The notes beneath the pieces are model-generated. The model was not told the DNA's origin and made no database searches. It saw only the letters and a list, made by a program, of their open reading frames with translations. The position numbers were made by a program, and so were the translations under genes. A stretch of 64,000 bases of DNA from Euwallacea fornicatus (Eukaryota > Arthropoda > Insecta > Coleoptera > Curculionidae), in the NCBI RefSeq assembly GCF_040115645.1, contig NC_089560.1, forward strand, positions 1,922,001 to 1,986,000, read 5' to 3'. Shown piece by piece: positions 24,801 through 37,300 of the stretch. Each line of letters begins with the position of its first letter. Position 1 is the first letter of the stretch.

Positions 24801-25961
24801 CTGGGGCAAAAAATCTTGTCGGTAAGATGTTACTGGTGCCCATGCACCAGCCTGTGTGGGGTTTTCACCCGCTAAAAAGTCCTCGTGTTTTTGGAGGTTT
24901 TCGAGCCCGTGCCCGAACAACCTCGATCGCGATTTTGGGTCGCTTGGTTTTTGTCCTGTTTTTAAAGAGAGACAAGCGGGACCGTCGCTTCTTACTCTGT
25001 CATCTCTTTAGGATCTTTTTTCCTCTTTTGAGGGGGGATGGTATATGTCTCCCCCGATTTTGGGCTAGAATTTTCCCGCCGACGGGAGATTTTCTTGCCT
25101 TTTTATTTATTTATTATTTTTTTTTGTGGTCCATTTTTTTGTTTGTCGGCTCTTTTTTCTTTTAGTCTTATTTCACAGACGATGATGTCAAAGTACCCGA
25201 ATTGCTTTCGGTCCTTGTTCATACATCGTTGTGGATGCCTTTTTTAAAAGTCCTGAAAAAATAATTTTTATTAGTGTCCTGTTGGTAAGAGGGCCCTCCA
25301 TGCCTTGTCCATTCTTAAGTACCAACACCCATGGTGATAAACCATGGGCGTGCCTTGGCCAGGGTGCCATCTGCACCATTTGCCGCATCAAACTGTGGCG
25401 TCTTAACCAGGAATTCGAACTGCAACTGTGGGACCGACAAAGTCCATTGCGGGCAATTCCAGCGCTGACAAAGTTCACTATATGCAGCTCCAATGCCGAC
25501 CAGGTTTATTGCGGGGATTTCCAACATCGACAAGGCATGGCATGGGAAATTCTCATGCTCTAGCCAATGCCTACCAGTGCCGTGCCTCAGGGGGTATTTC
25601 TATCTTAAAAGTAATTCCTCCTGTCTAACCATTATCGAACTTAAACTTAACGCATATTTACAAGAATGAATAGGTACGAAACTAAAGCGGAGGGTTAGTT
25701 ACGTAACCCTACATATATTTTATACGATTTTTTTTAAATCGCAGATATCTGCTGTGATAATCCTTTTTGTGATTTTCAGGGCTCTATGATCGAAAATTGA
25801 CCTACGATTTTAACCCATACCAGTCTATTTACCACCCCACTTCGTTAGACAACAGTCCAGTTTTGGATAAATACGTAAAATCCTCGGATTTAACTCCATT
25901 TTATCCAACGATAAATTCGAGAGACTCTTATGTAGCACCTAAATCCCTTCCTTCAACTTAG
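18839..25961 (+). CDS. Osiris-family protein (DUF1676)
   Basis: Five exons: 18839-19000, 19057-19226, 20110-20267, 20464-20688, 25780-25961; 298 residues, frames closing. Osiris proteins are insect-specific secretory/endosomal membrane proteins, often expressed in cuticle-forming epithelia. Features in order: signal peptide (MFKFFLISVALLLLQS); a charged DUF1676 region to about residue 165, including WMRRGMRALDRAL and KIAYFLRTRVLQINF; a basic RHKKNGG linker; a hydrophobic segment about 172-210 (GTMLMFGVVAAGLIVIP...) that is typical of the family; and a Tyr/Pro-rich tail (DFNPYQSIYHP). The first four exons lie within 1.9 kb, while the last is 5.1 kb away beyond transposon insertions. Most Osiris genes sit in one large cluster. 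No second copy is seen here, so this may be one of the dispersed members, but I cannot assign the number. Confidence 0.88.
19794..20007. mobile_element. Possible short MITE in Osiris intron 2
   Basis: Begins TACAGGGTGTCCCA and ends TGAGACACCCTTTATA, which pair as short imperfect inverted ends about 214 bp apart. The interior is AT-rich and noncoding. Confidence 0.5.
22314..24415. mobile_element. Foldback element with about 500-bp inverted arms
   Basis: Left arm 22314-22812 starts TACAGGCTGTTTTTAGG. The right arm 23901-24415 read in reverse starts TACAGGATGTCTTTAGC and follows the left arm throughout, for example AGCTAGAAAATCGCAATTT / CGCTGGAAAATCACAATTT and GCTAACCTAAAATGTC in both. The two arms differ enough to be old. 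The open frames at 22606-22881 and 23902-24090 are these arms and not genes. It lies in the last Osiris intron and contains a second element at the inner edge of the right arm. Confidence 0.85.
23161..23900. mobile_element. MITE-like element nested in the foldback
   Basis: Terminal inverted repeats of about 105-110 bp. The left begins CGGGTGATTCACGGTCGATG; the right, reversed, begins CGGGTGATTCACGGTCGATG as well and continues in parallel through GGAAGACTGA and TTGCATAAGT. The arms are better matched than those of the host foldback, so it looks younger. The interior has no transposase. Confidence 0.88.
24690..25660. repeat. GC-richer unassigned block, possible retroelement tail
   Basis: This part of the last Osiris intron has clearly higher G+C than its surroundings and several overlapping open frames on both strands (for example 24791-25165 +, 25188-25493 -, 25231-25563 +). 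None resembles a known family by eye. Sudden composition change within an intron suggests an inserted element, perhaps the 3' part of a retroelement. No reverse-transcriptase motif or terminal repeat was found. Confidence 0.35.
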
Positions 25962-27604
25962 GGACCTATTATAAATGAATATTTATTTAATATTTTGTAT
26001 TATTAATTTACACTGATGAGATTACCTTACGCACAAGTTAACACACCTTTAAAATTGTTAGTTTTTGATTGTGTAGTAAATTATTTGTAGTTGCTAACGT
26101 GTGTTTTATTGAAGTGTTGGTGAGAACCCGAACTATAGCTGCCTTGAAAAAACTTTTGCAACAAATTCGCTTTTGTAACATAGAGAAATCTCGAAAATTA
26201 TGGCATTATTATTTCACTTAAAATATCTTTAGGCAATATTTACCAAGTAGGTAACTTCAATACGTAGTTCATAGTAAATCCCAGACTGGGCCAAATGTTT
26301 GCTTTGTCGTTCTAATTTATTAAATAATTCCCTGTACTAATAAAGCACCTAAAAACTACTTTCCCTCTTACTTAGGCGACTTTCGTTACAGGTCGCTTGC
26401 ATTTTATGCTGTTTAGCCAATATATTGTTGAAAAATCGTTTGACTTGGACACTCTGTATATATCAAAACGTGGTTATTTTGTACGTAACTTAGAAGAACG
26501 GCATTTACGTAAAAATATGTCTTTTATTGACTTTTAGTTGGTAATGGGAAGAGATAAATAGGAGGCTCTCTGCAAATGTTTGCAGAAGAAGTGTTTTCGC
26601 TATACTTACATTAAGAAAATATCAACCTTTGATTAATACAGATCCACCGTTTGTTCGTCCAATATTTGCCTTGTGATAAGTATCTCGAAACCATCAGCTT
26701 TCTGCTAGATTTTACATTCTTTCGTGACACAAAAGAGTACGTATCTTTGGCTTAAGTGAAATTTTGGCAGGTATGTTTCTTCAGTATAATGTAAAGTACA
26801 TAAATTAATACAGACCCTTTTAGAGCTTTCATACCGCGTAAGTTGTTTATCGATTGGCCCTTTAAGTATCGTGTTTACCGATTTATTAAAGAAACCCCCC
26901 CGACTTTTACGGCCCCTTTATTAGCGCCGTAAATAGTTTTATAGCATTGGCTAATGAGTAATTAAGAAAGTGGGGTTTTGCCACTGTAGGTACAATTCTT
27001 GTCTGGGTGCTAAAAGTTGTCGCTTAATGGCTTTAACAACTTACTTATTAATTGCGTGAAGGTATATCTTCAGTGCAAGCCTTGTTAGTGTCAATAAGAG
27101 TCTGTTGATTTGCGTGTAGTTACGCAAATAATAGATCTATTCTGTCCTTTGTAAAGATACTAATTGAAATTTGCAATAATTATTCAAAGTGGAAATCGAG
27201 CAAGTGTGAAGCAGTCCAATTAGCAAGCATAGTTAAGTTGCAGTCGCGAATGACTGATAATTATTTTTTCACAAATAATTCGACATTAATTACAGGTAAA
27301 AATACGTGAGTTGAGCCTTAGAGCTGATGCCCCGTCTCTGGTAGACGGGGAAAACCATTTAGATTCAAGAGCTATGATTAAATTTTGGCTTTTTACATCA
27401 TTCAAATTTATTTATGCAGCGTTCGTAAATAGTATTGCAATACATTCATAACTTTCGTAAACAAGATATTTTGAAAAATCCTCAACCACGTATAATTGTA
27501 TTAAAAAAAAAACGAAGCATTTAATGCATTATTCCCGACGTTCATTTCTACGTCCCTATCCAGCTACTCCTACCAACTCTTTATTTTCAAATGGTGAGTA
27601 TATA
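25962..27604. other. Intergenic spacer after the Osiris gene
   Basis: Osiris 3' UTR and spacer; AATAAA at about 26339 is a candidate poly(A) signal. No gene recognised. 26930-27300 is rich in TAATTA/ATTAAT cores. A lone ACACTCTGTATA at about 26450 resembles a transposon end without a partner. Confidence 0.4.
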
Positions 27605-29001
27605 CACTGCGTGACATGGAAAAGAGAGCGCCCCGTAAAACGGTTTTATTTACGTAATTTTTGGTGCGCATGTTTGCTAAAACAAATACTTTAAAAAATA
27701 CATACTTTAACAAATACCTACGTTAAAAAGCTGAACAAACTTAATTGTAAAAAACCAAAAAAAAATGGATAATTTGTCGATCCTCCGCGGCGTCTTATAG
27801 TTATACTCCAGCACACGTCTAAGCATAGTTCTAATGAGGTGATTGATGTTCTGTTGGGGAATCTCATTCCAGGCTAACTGTACAGCATGACATAGCGCCG
27901 CTAGGGTTTGTGGGGGATGGAGTAAATTATGCAACCTTCTACCTACAATATCTCATACATGTTTAATCGGTGAGAGGTCAGGATCGCGAGGTGGCCAAGG
28001 TAGCAAATTGATTGCGTTTTGTTGAAAGAAGTCCATAGTCATTCAAGCAATATGTGATCGTTCATTGCCTTGCTGGAAAACTGAATTAACAAGAGTTTCC
28101 AGATAAGGCACGAGATAAAGTTTCAGGACTTCTCGGATGTATCGTTGTTTGTCATTCTGCCTCTAATGAAAAGTAAAGGTAACTTGCTACTATATGCAAT
28201 AGCACCTCAAAGGATTACCTACACTCTGTAACGGACATGTCTTTGTATTGTAAACCGAGGATCCCGCCTTTCACTTTGTCTCCTTTTTATTCTTGCTTGA
28301 CTATCATGCATACAGAATTTGGATTCATCACTAAATACGATATTATCCAGTTCCAGGTTTCAATGTATCCGTTTTCTGCACCATTGCATTCAATTTTTAC
28401 GATGATATAAGATGCGGGGTGACATAAGATGGAGACAGTAGTAAATCAGTCCAAAACTTCTTATCCGGCAATAAATGGTTTGAATCCCAATGGATCTTCC
28501 ATACTCAGCAAACTACTGATCCGTCAGCGTTCGGCAGTGATCTTGCCGTTCTGTACTTCTTCGGGATCGTCTACTACCTCTCCTCCTGTCTGTTTTTGCT
28601 GTTGTTGGAACCATGCTTGGCCATATTTCACTATAGTGTTCACACTATTGTTCAATATAGTGGCGTTTTCCCTAAATGGCTGACCAGTTTCTCATAGACC
28701 CACTATTCAACCTCTCTCAATTGATGAAAATTTCGCTGCATTCTGAGTTTAGGCATATTTGATTAATCTAAAAGCACTTTATCAATGCACTATACACCAA
28801 TAAACGATAATTTGCAGTCATATTGTTGATATTTTATTGCAGTTTTTATAGTAAATAAAAATCCCGATATCGCGTAAATACGTTTGACAAATATAGCTGA
28901 ATATTTTATAGCTTTTTGTGTTCCCATATACAGATGTGCATACCAAAAATTATTTAAATAAAACCATTTTTACGGGGTGTTCTCTTTTCTTTGTCACGCA
29001 G
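27605..29001 (-). mobile_element. Tc1-like transposon with about 75-bp terminal inverted repeats
   Basis: Flanked by TA. The left end starts CACTGCGTGACATGGAAAAG and the right end, reversed, starts CTGCGTGACAAAGAAAAG; the repeats run in parallel through CCCCGTAAAA, GGTTTTATTT and AATTTTTGGT. Length about 1.4 kb, standard for Tc1. The transposase lies on the minus strand and is broken. Confidence 0.87.
27720..28640 (-). pseudogene. Tc1-like transposase remnant
   Basis: Minus-strand pieces in different frames: an Arg-rich DNA-binding part near 28640-28480, VFSDESKFCMHDSQAR with the first catalytic Asp near 28330, a DNARSHIA-like second Asp block with an adjacent stop near 28050, PWPPRDPDLSPI, and a C-terminus HNLLHPPQTLAALCHAVQ...IRTMLRR ending near 27800. 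Several frameshifts and stops, so not functional. The + strand open frame 28429-28683 is its antisense shadow. Confidence 0.85.
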
Positions 29002-29164
29002 TATATTAAGTAGTATATCAACTGAAAGGTAATTCAATAAAGGATACAACTGTATACTTAGAACTGAAACTGGATCTATAATTTTCTTAAAAAGAAAAAT
29101 TACTAAATGCAAAATAAGGAAATTTATTATTGCATCAAACAAAATTGAAATTCCTACAATAAAT

Positions 29165-30140
29165 GCTCAAATTGCGCTCTAGTAACAATTTGGCAACTAC
29201 TTAGTTGTTTCTCGAACTTCTTTATGCAATTATCCAGTGTTATTGCTGTTATTAATTCTAATTACGTTCGTGTAATAATTAAAGTTTTGTGGTCTATTTT
29301 TGTAAACGACGCCTTTTAAGTGACCCCACAAAAAACAATCCAAGCGCGTAAGATCTGGAGATCGCGGTGGCCATTGTGTTGCGCCTCTTGTACTGATCCA
29401 TCCTGTGGGGAAAATCTCATCAAAATATTCTGTCTCAATCCCTGCCATAACATAAAATTGGGTGCACCATCTTGGTGGCTACTAAATATTATTAAGCCAT
29501 TCGTTCGCCATTTTCTCCAGAAGAAATTGTGGCGTTTAATGGAACTAGTTCGTTTTGCAACGACTACAAGTATGATGCGTTGTTTAAGTTCCCCTCTATA
29601 GAAAATGGACTGATGAACTGGCGGCTGATCATATCCATCCACACAATGATTTTTTGCGGATTTTGTGTAAACAGAATCTGCATCCAATGAGGATTGTCTG
29701 TAAACCAGTAGTGATAATTATGTCTATAAATGGATTCACTTAAGCAAAACGTTGCTTCATCTGAAAATAAAACTTCGCAAAAAAAATATTTTTTCGAATG
29801 AGAAATTGTTGCATCAATTCACAAAATTCCATTCTCTGATGAAAATTTTCAAACATCAACTCTTAGGTGTGGGAAATTTTGTATGAATGAAAATTTTCTC
29901 GTTTTAACAGATCGCTTACTGATTTCGCGGACACATCAAATTTATCAGCAAGTTTGCTAATAGAGTGTAAAGGGCTTTTACCCATAGATGAAAGAATGGC
30001 TAGTGATTTATCGCCGCCAGTGTCTGTTCGAGGTCTTCTATATTTTGAAGCAACTTTTACACTTCCAGTTTGTTGAAAGGTTCTATTAATCCGTCAAATC
30101 ACACTTCTATCAATAAATTGGTCTGGATATTTCTTACGAG
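29165..30140 (-). pseudogene. Mariner-like transposase remnant
   Basis: Read on the minus strand in several frames: an N-terminal helix-turn-helix region near 30000 (SISKLADKFDVSAKSVSDLLK), a QRMEFCELMQQF block near 29830, a SDEA-type first-Asp region near 29750, HQDGAPNFM (second Asp) at about 29470, and TQWPPRSPDLTRLDCFLWGHLK at about 29330-29390. Many stops and frameshifts. Same broad family as the copies at 15.8, 43, 56 and 63 kb, but a different lineage. Element ends were not found. Confidence 0.8.
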
Positions 30141-31000
30141 ATTCTCTTCGTAAGTTTTTTTGCGATCTCCATACCCCAAAAAGATTGAAACATCAATTAT
30201 TTGCTTTTGAAATAAACCAACTGAATTAAACTACTGATTTCTAAGAAAATTAAAATATTTTGCATTTAAAAAATTGTTAACACTGAAAATGATTAGGAAT
30301 TTCTACGTTTTTTTACCATTTTTTCACTGGTTTTCAAAGTGAAATAAGAATGGATTGTTAATTTAGGAAGCAAAGATTGAAAATTTTAATCTTTTTAGGA
30401 TATGGCCTTTGTTCTAATTTTTTTTGTTTTGTAAGAAAACTGTAGATGCGATTTGAATTTTGAGTATACCATTGCATTCCTTTTTCAATAAACTTTCATT
30501 TACTACACTACAACGGCGAGCTCTTTATTTAAAAATAAAAACTTAGTAGGGATAGCTAGATAGGGGTGAAAATTTTGAATTTCCAGAATAATGTATTAAA
30601 TGGCCTGTTTAAAATAAAATTATACGTGTTTAAGCTTTTTTTTATATCGGATTTACGAAAGTTGTAAATGTGTTGCAATACTTTTGCAAACACTGTATAT
30701 AAGGGTTCACAAACTTATTTATATTTGCTGATGCATCAGCCATGCATCTTCGAACAGTTCTGCAGTCTATCGAGGATTCCCAACAATGTACCTGATGAAT
30801 ATCGGAGTTTTAGTCAATTTTTCTATTTCTATGAAAATGATGTTGCTAGCAAAATTATTAGGAGTTTCAAATACCGGTCCTTAAATGCTAATACAGCAAA
30901 TTCCTAGTAACTTTACCAACAAAAAATTACCATAGAAATAATGTGAAGGGAAAGTGGCCAATATCTCTATTTCCAAGGAAAAATTGATTGAATAAATATA

Positions 31001-31288
31001 CAGAGTGGTCCATTTAAAACAGTCCACCTGAAATTTGAACGATTTATTTCACCGATGTTTTAAAACGTTTTTTTTTTAACATTTAAAGGCGGAGCAAAAA
31101 ATTTTTAACATACTTATAAAGAGAATTAAAGGAATTGCCACCCCGTTTAGGGGGATGACTCTACACCTGCAAATTTATGATCTAAAAATATCCCTCTTAG
31201 AAGTAAAATTTACGTGTCTCGGGACTTTCCGAAGAAACAAAATCCATCCAAGATATTTTCGGTGGACTACTTTAAATCGGGCACCCTG
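31001..31288. mobile_element. MITE, 288 bp, TA-flanked
   Basis: The left end reads CAGAGTGGTCCATTTAAA and the right end, reversed, CAGGGTGCCCGATTTAAA, both continuing with a GT(C/A)CACC(T/G)(G/A)AA stretch. TA lies on both sides. The interior is noncoding and T-rich. Confidence 0.8.
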
Positions 31289-31299
31289 TATATGAAGGA

Positions 31300-32150
31300 A
31301 TAAAGGAATTAATGAATGACTGAATGAACGAAGAAAGCAGGAGAAAAAAGAGTCTTAACGAGACCTGCTACCTCAGAGACGCGTCCATTACGTATCACCT
31401 AATGGAATTACAGGAATTCCAAAAAATTGGCCAAGCAGAAGAATCAGTTAGGGTGTGATTGTCTGATCTTGTTGGACAACTAAATTGGTCGTCACAAGTG
31501 ACTCGTGTGGCGAAGCTTGAAAGCTCTACACTTCTCCAGAATATGTCCAGTTGTCTAGTCGTATGTCTCAGATGCTCCTGTTGTCGGAGGAACCAGTGTC
31601 CACTTACTAGATTTATGACCAAGCTCCTCCTTTGGAATCAAAGAAGTCTCGTTGGCAGGACATTTAAATCAGTCATGTGGGAGTGAAGGTGAACTTTACC
31701 ATGTGCAGTCCCATCTCTTTTAGTTTAACAATGTGAGAACGCCCTTGGACGGGTACGCTCCTTTTTGCAAAATCACTGGAGGGCACTATAGTTGATACCT
31801 CCTGCTGGAGAAATTAGAAGCGGATTATCTATCCAGTTGGTATCCCCTAAAGGGAAGTGGGACAGTTCGGTCTTCCCTGGATTTCTAGAGCTGTTGGGCT
31901 TTATGGAAAGTCCCGTGAGCAAGCACCAATTGGGGATGTCCTTTGAAAGAGCATTTTGTGCAAAGATATCGGTTAAAGGCTTCCGACAATCCTGGGCAAA
32001 GAGTGTTAGATTACTAGGCTTCGGCAGTTACCACAGATTAAGGCCCATCACACTTTTTAGTCATATTTCCATGGAATTTACCTTGTTAATAAAATTACCG
32101 GAATATTGATCAAGTGACTCTATGGTCCGCATTAATAATAATAATACTAC
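31300..32150 (+). repeat. Probable non-LTR retroelement 3' tail
   Basis: A block of balanced composition with short open frames on both strands. It ends in a (TAA)n run, GCATTAATAATAATAATAC at 32132-32150, as many non-LTR retrotransposons do. No reverse transcriptase or endonuclease motif is present, so only a 5'-truncated end would remain. The identity is an inference. Confidence 0.4.
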
Positions 32151-34178
32151 TGGTAAATTTACCCGGTGGGTAATTTAGAAGGAGGCTGCTAATCGACTAA
32201 TCCAGACATTCGCATGTTCCTTGGCCATTTCGTTGTTAATAAGTAAATTTTTATGTTCTTCAGGGGTAATAGGGCAATCTGCAGGCAGTTTCACGAGAAG
32301 TTAATATCCATAGAAATCAAGAAATTAGCCAATGCTTTGCCTTGATTTCACTGCTCCCGTGAACAGTTTCCTCTTGCTAAAAATATCTGACTACTACTTT
32401 AATTAATATTAATTAATATTATTTTCTGGATGCCGCAAAATTTACAGTTTTAATTGCTATTGTATAAGAAAGTTGAGGACTAAAATAACACAGTACATTC
32501 CAGAACTGGCTTTAGGGGGTTGAAGTTTAAATATTTCATGAAATTTCCTAATGCCTGATTCGATTAAAACCTCGTTTATGGGGTAGATCTAAACTTAGAA
32601 TAGTTCGAATAACCGTATCAAGGATGGATTTTCGACTATGATGTACTTTCTTCTCTGCTTTTCAATCGTGGAGATACTCAAACTGATATTGCAGGGGTTT
32701 AAAATACCTATGTAAATTTAATTTTAGGTTTTGATCGCCAAATTTTTAATTGATTAATATAAGGTTACATTTATGTTATGCGACATCGAAATTGCTCCCC
32801 CCCCCCTAAAAAAAATATAAAAAAGTAAAACAACATATTCGGCTTGCATTAGCAACTAATTTAGCTTTAAAGGGCTGGAGAGACTTCCTCTGAAGAATTT
32901 TGATCATTGAAATAAATCAATAGTGAAAATTTTGAAGAATCGTATCAAATAGGATTATGATCAGATTCTAATATTATTAATTTATGAATCCATAAAATGC
33001 ACTTTAGAAAAGTTCCTCTATTCTCTTTTTTCCATGAGTGCCTTTCCAAATATTTCTTACTTAGTTAATATTCTCAATTGCTTTATCTCGTTAATTTTGA
33101 ATTTTTAGAAATAATAAGTATATCGAAAAATGTAGAAAAGATTTTTAAGAATGTAAGTAAAATTTAACCGGGGGTTACTTTTAATCTGAACCAAGCCTGA
33201 TTGATCTTAAATGCCGATCTAGGAGAAGTTGTGTTCAAAAATCTCCCTTACTGAAGTTTTGAAACCAAAAACTGATATTCATCAATTACGTCACTGAGGA
33301 GGCACGTGATAGTACTTATAGTAGTGTCAATTAGAGTATAAGCAAATCTTCAATTATTTTAGTGTTTCTTGAAAAAGAAATTGTTGTTTTTTACGACTTT
33401 CCTGAACTTATAAACATGTAAAGCTCCTTCTAAGCTATTTTTAGAACCAATATTTCCTCCCTCGACACGTAAAATTCATCATCCAAGGTTGGCAAACTTT
33501 TGCTTTAACCAAACATTAACGTAGTTTGGTCAGAGAGGGACCGTGCCCTTATTTTTTTTCGGTTCGCAATTACTTGACGAACAGTCTTCAAAATCCATCA
33601 TCTCGAAAATAGTGCGAAGGTGAGATGATCTAAAACCAATTGCCCAGTAAATACATAAAATCAATGAAGGACAGGCTAATTTAGTTCCACCTTTAAGGAC
33701 AAGCAAATAGCACTTGACCTTAATAATTATCTAGTAATTAATAACTTTATGGTGTATATAAACGGATTCATCATCTACAAAGGTAAAATCCTTGAAACTA
33801 GTCCCTGAAGAATGCAATAATTGCAGTTGCAGTGGAGTTTTAAGGATGTTTGAACAAACTTCCTTGAACCGTTATTTAGTCTGATAAAACTGGAGTGTAT
33901 ACGTGCCCTGAAAAGGAACTTGATTATCTTTCCTAGAATGTACGAATAATGAATTTAAATATCAAATTTGTCATGATTGCTAATGCTAAGTCAAGATAGG
34001 CATGTGAACGAACATTCCAGAAAGATTCCCTACATTTGCTTACAACCTAAATTTATTTTGAGGGCGGTGGTTCGTATCCTGTTTCTTGACACTTAAATGC
34101 TTATTAAGACAGTGATTGATACGTGCGGTATTTAAGGGACACTTCCATGCACACTTTTAGGGTGAAATTTAACATTAC
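32151..34178. other. Intergenic, upstream of CRHBP
   Basis: No gene seen. TATATAAAC at 33762 and GTATTTAAGGGAC at 34127 are candidate core promoter elements; the second lies about 50 bp before the CRHBP upstream reading frame. A run of nine or so C residues is at 32800. Confidence 0.4.
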
Positions 34179-34370
34179 ATGGAATATGAAGCGTTCCAGC
34201 CATCGGCATCGCAGCACTATGTAGCAGCGCAAGACGCCCTCGACGCCTTTTTGGACGCTATAAAACGCGACGCTCCTCAACAACTTGTTCATTGGCCGCG
34301 CTTCCTCTTGCACATCCCGGAACTCACAAACCCTTTGAGGAAGGGCCGCATCTCAGAATCCGTAACATGA
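34179..34370 (+). CDS. 63-codon uORF ending in an ATGA overlap with CRHBP
   Basis: An open frame of 63 codons begins at ATG 34179 (context ATTACATGG) and stops with the TGA of ATGA at 34367-34370. The ATG of that tetranucleotide is the CRHBP start. The predicted peptide (MEYEAFQPSASQHYVAAQDA...) is acidic to amphipathic with no recognised domain, and the DNA is unusually GC-rich for the window. Translation is unproven. If the mRNA starts upstream of 34179, CRHBP would rely on leaky scanning or termination-reinitiation. Confidence 0.45.
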   Translation: MEYEAFQPSASQHYVAAQDALDAFLDAIKRDAPQQLVHWPRFLLHIPELTNPLRKGRISESVT

Positions 34371-37300
34371 CTTCGGCCGTGGTTTTGAGTTTCCAAACTT
34401 TTTTTTCCGCTAGTGTTTTTGCTTTGGTGGCGGTCAGCGGTCGTCCAGACGGATGGACGGCGTTGGTTCCAACCTCCGGAGCTCCCTTTGGGGTAAGTTG
34501 ATGTATTTATTATGGTCTGACATTGGAAATTATCAATTTGAAGTGTTTAATGATACTTCGGACGTAATAAAGCAGTAGGCGAAATTGCTCAAAAGGAGTT
34601 CCGATAATTTGTTTTCAATTAAGTTAATATATACTTCGTCAGTTGAAATGAGGCTTCCCAAGACTTCCTCTCGAGCGCCAAACAATTAGTTATTTGCAAG
34701 GCATTGAAATTTAAGTGTAGGATTTAATCGATTTGATCCAATGTAGATCAAACGAAGCAAAATTATGTTGGCAAAAGAAATTAGCTCAGCTATTGTTAAT
34801 ACGCAGTAGAGTAAAAAATCATATTCAACGCTGAAGGATTTCAAAATTAAACTAAGGTAAGGGTGCCATCGAAGTTGCATCGCACCAACCTAAGAGAACT
34901 GAGATATTTCAAAAAAGATATAGAGATCCAAACTGACAAATTGCATTAAAGAATTAGGGGCTCCCTATCTCTCAAAGTATTGCTCCCAATTAACCAAATT
35001 TTCTAGTTGACTGTACAAGAAGCAGTGGCGTAGTCGATTGCCATGTGACTTCACAAAACTCAAAATGGTTCGATCTTAAAGAAAGTGAAAATTTCAATAA
35101 ACCACAATTACAAAAATAGATTTTCCACGTTGGCGTATTTCGTATAGTGTCTCAATTATTACATAAAAACGTTTCGCATAACTTGATGCTTTTTAGAACA
35201 TGAAGGAAAACTGACGTGGTCCACTCGCCCTTGAGGGCATCAAAGTTACTATTTTAAATTTGAATAAATGTATTAACTCAAACAGACCCGCTGCACCAAC
35301 GAATTTCGGACTCAAATATGTTACATGTGTTTTGTATAAACAATAAAATTTACAACCCGTTCGTGTAAGAGGCAGTAGCGTAGTCGCTTTTTGGTATGCA
35401 AAAATAACATTTGCGCAATCTTAAGGAAAAAATTAAGAACTAGATGTAATTTCTAGGTAGATATATTTCCTTAACTATCGATAAATATAGGCGAAACAGA
35501 GCGATCTAGAATCAACTAGTTGGACGTCTCAGAAACTTAGGGCAGCTTGAAGATTTTGAGTTTTCGTTCGACTAATCGTAGTAAATTCAACTAATGCCCG
35601 TGACGTTGCTGGAAAACTTGAGCTGTTACAAGGGAGGAAACTGGCAACTCTACCTGTTGTGCTGTAAAATCTGTCCTGAGTTGAATTACATTCGTAAAGA
35701 AATTATAACTAACATTTCGGTTATGATAATTTTTTACCTATTATGCTTACTACTCTTTATTCTTTATGCTTTATGATTATGCAACCAGAAAACCTGCTGA
35801 TGTTAAATCTTGTAAATTAGCAGTATCGAATCCATTGTGGACATACCAGAGCCGGAATTAACCTCTCCCTAAAGTGAAATGTTTTGCCCACGAATGGCAG
35901 AGAAGAATTTAATTGTTTGTAGGAAAAACACAGGAAAATGCTCATTATTTAGTTAGGTAATGTTTTTGTTTAATTTTTAAAAATAACTTTTTCAACAAAT
36001 TCGTGTTTTGTCCGTTGGATTGTAGCATTAATCATCATCACAATTCCTTTCTCTAATTTGTGCGTTAAAGAGAGCACGTTTCTCAATCTGTATGTCCAGT
36101 TCCGCTGCCTCTCCTCACCACCTTCAATTCTCTTCAACAAGCAATGCAGTTCCCCCGCAAGAGGCTCTCAAAAGAGGGCTTCAATTCTCTTTCGAGACGT
36201 ATTACGTTTCGTTGAAAAACCCACTTTAGACAGTGGGTGGAAATATTCGAGTTTGATGCTTTAAAATTAACAGGAATTTCCCTATACGAAGTTTGTTACA
36301 TATTTGCAAACCATATTGACTTGAACGAGAATAAATTAAATTTTTGAATGATATTACGGTTTTATGGCAGACCATGGGAAGACTGCAGATCGTGCACCAT
36401 TCTGGAAGTTGATAGAGTAATATGCTGAGAAACATGCAGCAAGAATAGATGATTAGATTGAATTTGGAACAAAGCAGAGTAAAACCGCTCTCGAGATTAT
36501 ATTTGGCTTCCAAGACTAGCAGCAAAATAGGCCCAATAAGGCTCTGCGTTTCTACTAAAGAGACAATTTTAAAGCATTAGGGCTTTTATCCTACTTATTA
36601 TCCCGAGATTATCTCCCATATTAAAGAGCAGAGAATACAATAACTGGCCAGAGCTTTCTTAATTATGTTTTAAACTGAGCTAAAGTTTCGAGGTTACAGG
36701 AAAGCTCCATTTTCTATAGAAACCAAGGCTAAAATGTAATTTTAAGCTTAAGCATTAGACATGGCACTTCCATCAGCGCGACTTCCTGTCCAAAATAACA
36801 TGTCACTCTTAATCTTGTTAATTCTTATTCATCTCCTGCTGAACTACAGCTATATGCTCGCTATTTTGGTCACGATTCATAGACGTGGATTCAGTCCATT
36901 AATATTTCAGCTTAGTGAATGAAACTCTGGCAAAGACTCCCAATTTGTGTGTAGTTGTTGGCCTAAAAGTTTTTAGTGTAAACACAGCAGATGGCCGCTA
37001 ATTAATTCGGAAAACTGTCACTTTAAAATTACGTCTCGTGCACTTTTAAAATTATAAATTATCGCCCGTTCGGTAATTAGTTTGGAAATTAACAACGTGC
37101 CGTAAGAAATCGAAATTTTTGCAAGAAAAGGGACGAACTCGTCGGGTGTTTACACACTCAGATTAACTCGTGGGTGTTAAACTTCGTAGATTTTAATAAT
37201 TAAGACACATATTCGTTTATTAGTAATTCGCCTGACTAAAGCAAACGTGAGATTAACAATTCGATGTGATTTCTATCATTGTAAAAAATCCTAATCCGCT

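Noticed and set aside
28429..28683. Serine/cysteine-rich plus-strand open frame
   Set aside because: Antisense of the Tc1-like transposase DNA-binding region.
31395..31686. Overlapping frames on both strands near 31.5 kb as a gene
   Set aside because: No conserved motif; better explained as part of the retroelement-like block ending in (TAA)n.
35015..35385. Direct repeat of GCAGTGGCGTAGTCG / GCAGTAGCGTAGTCG about 350 bp apart as a tandem duplication
   Set aside because: Only short matching segments on either side; too weak to call a repeat unit.
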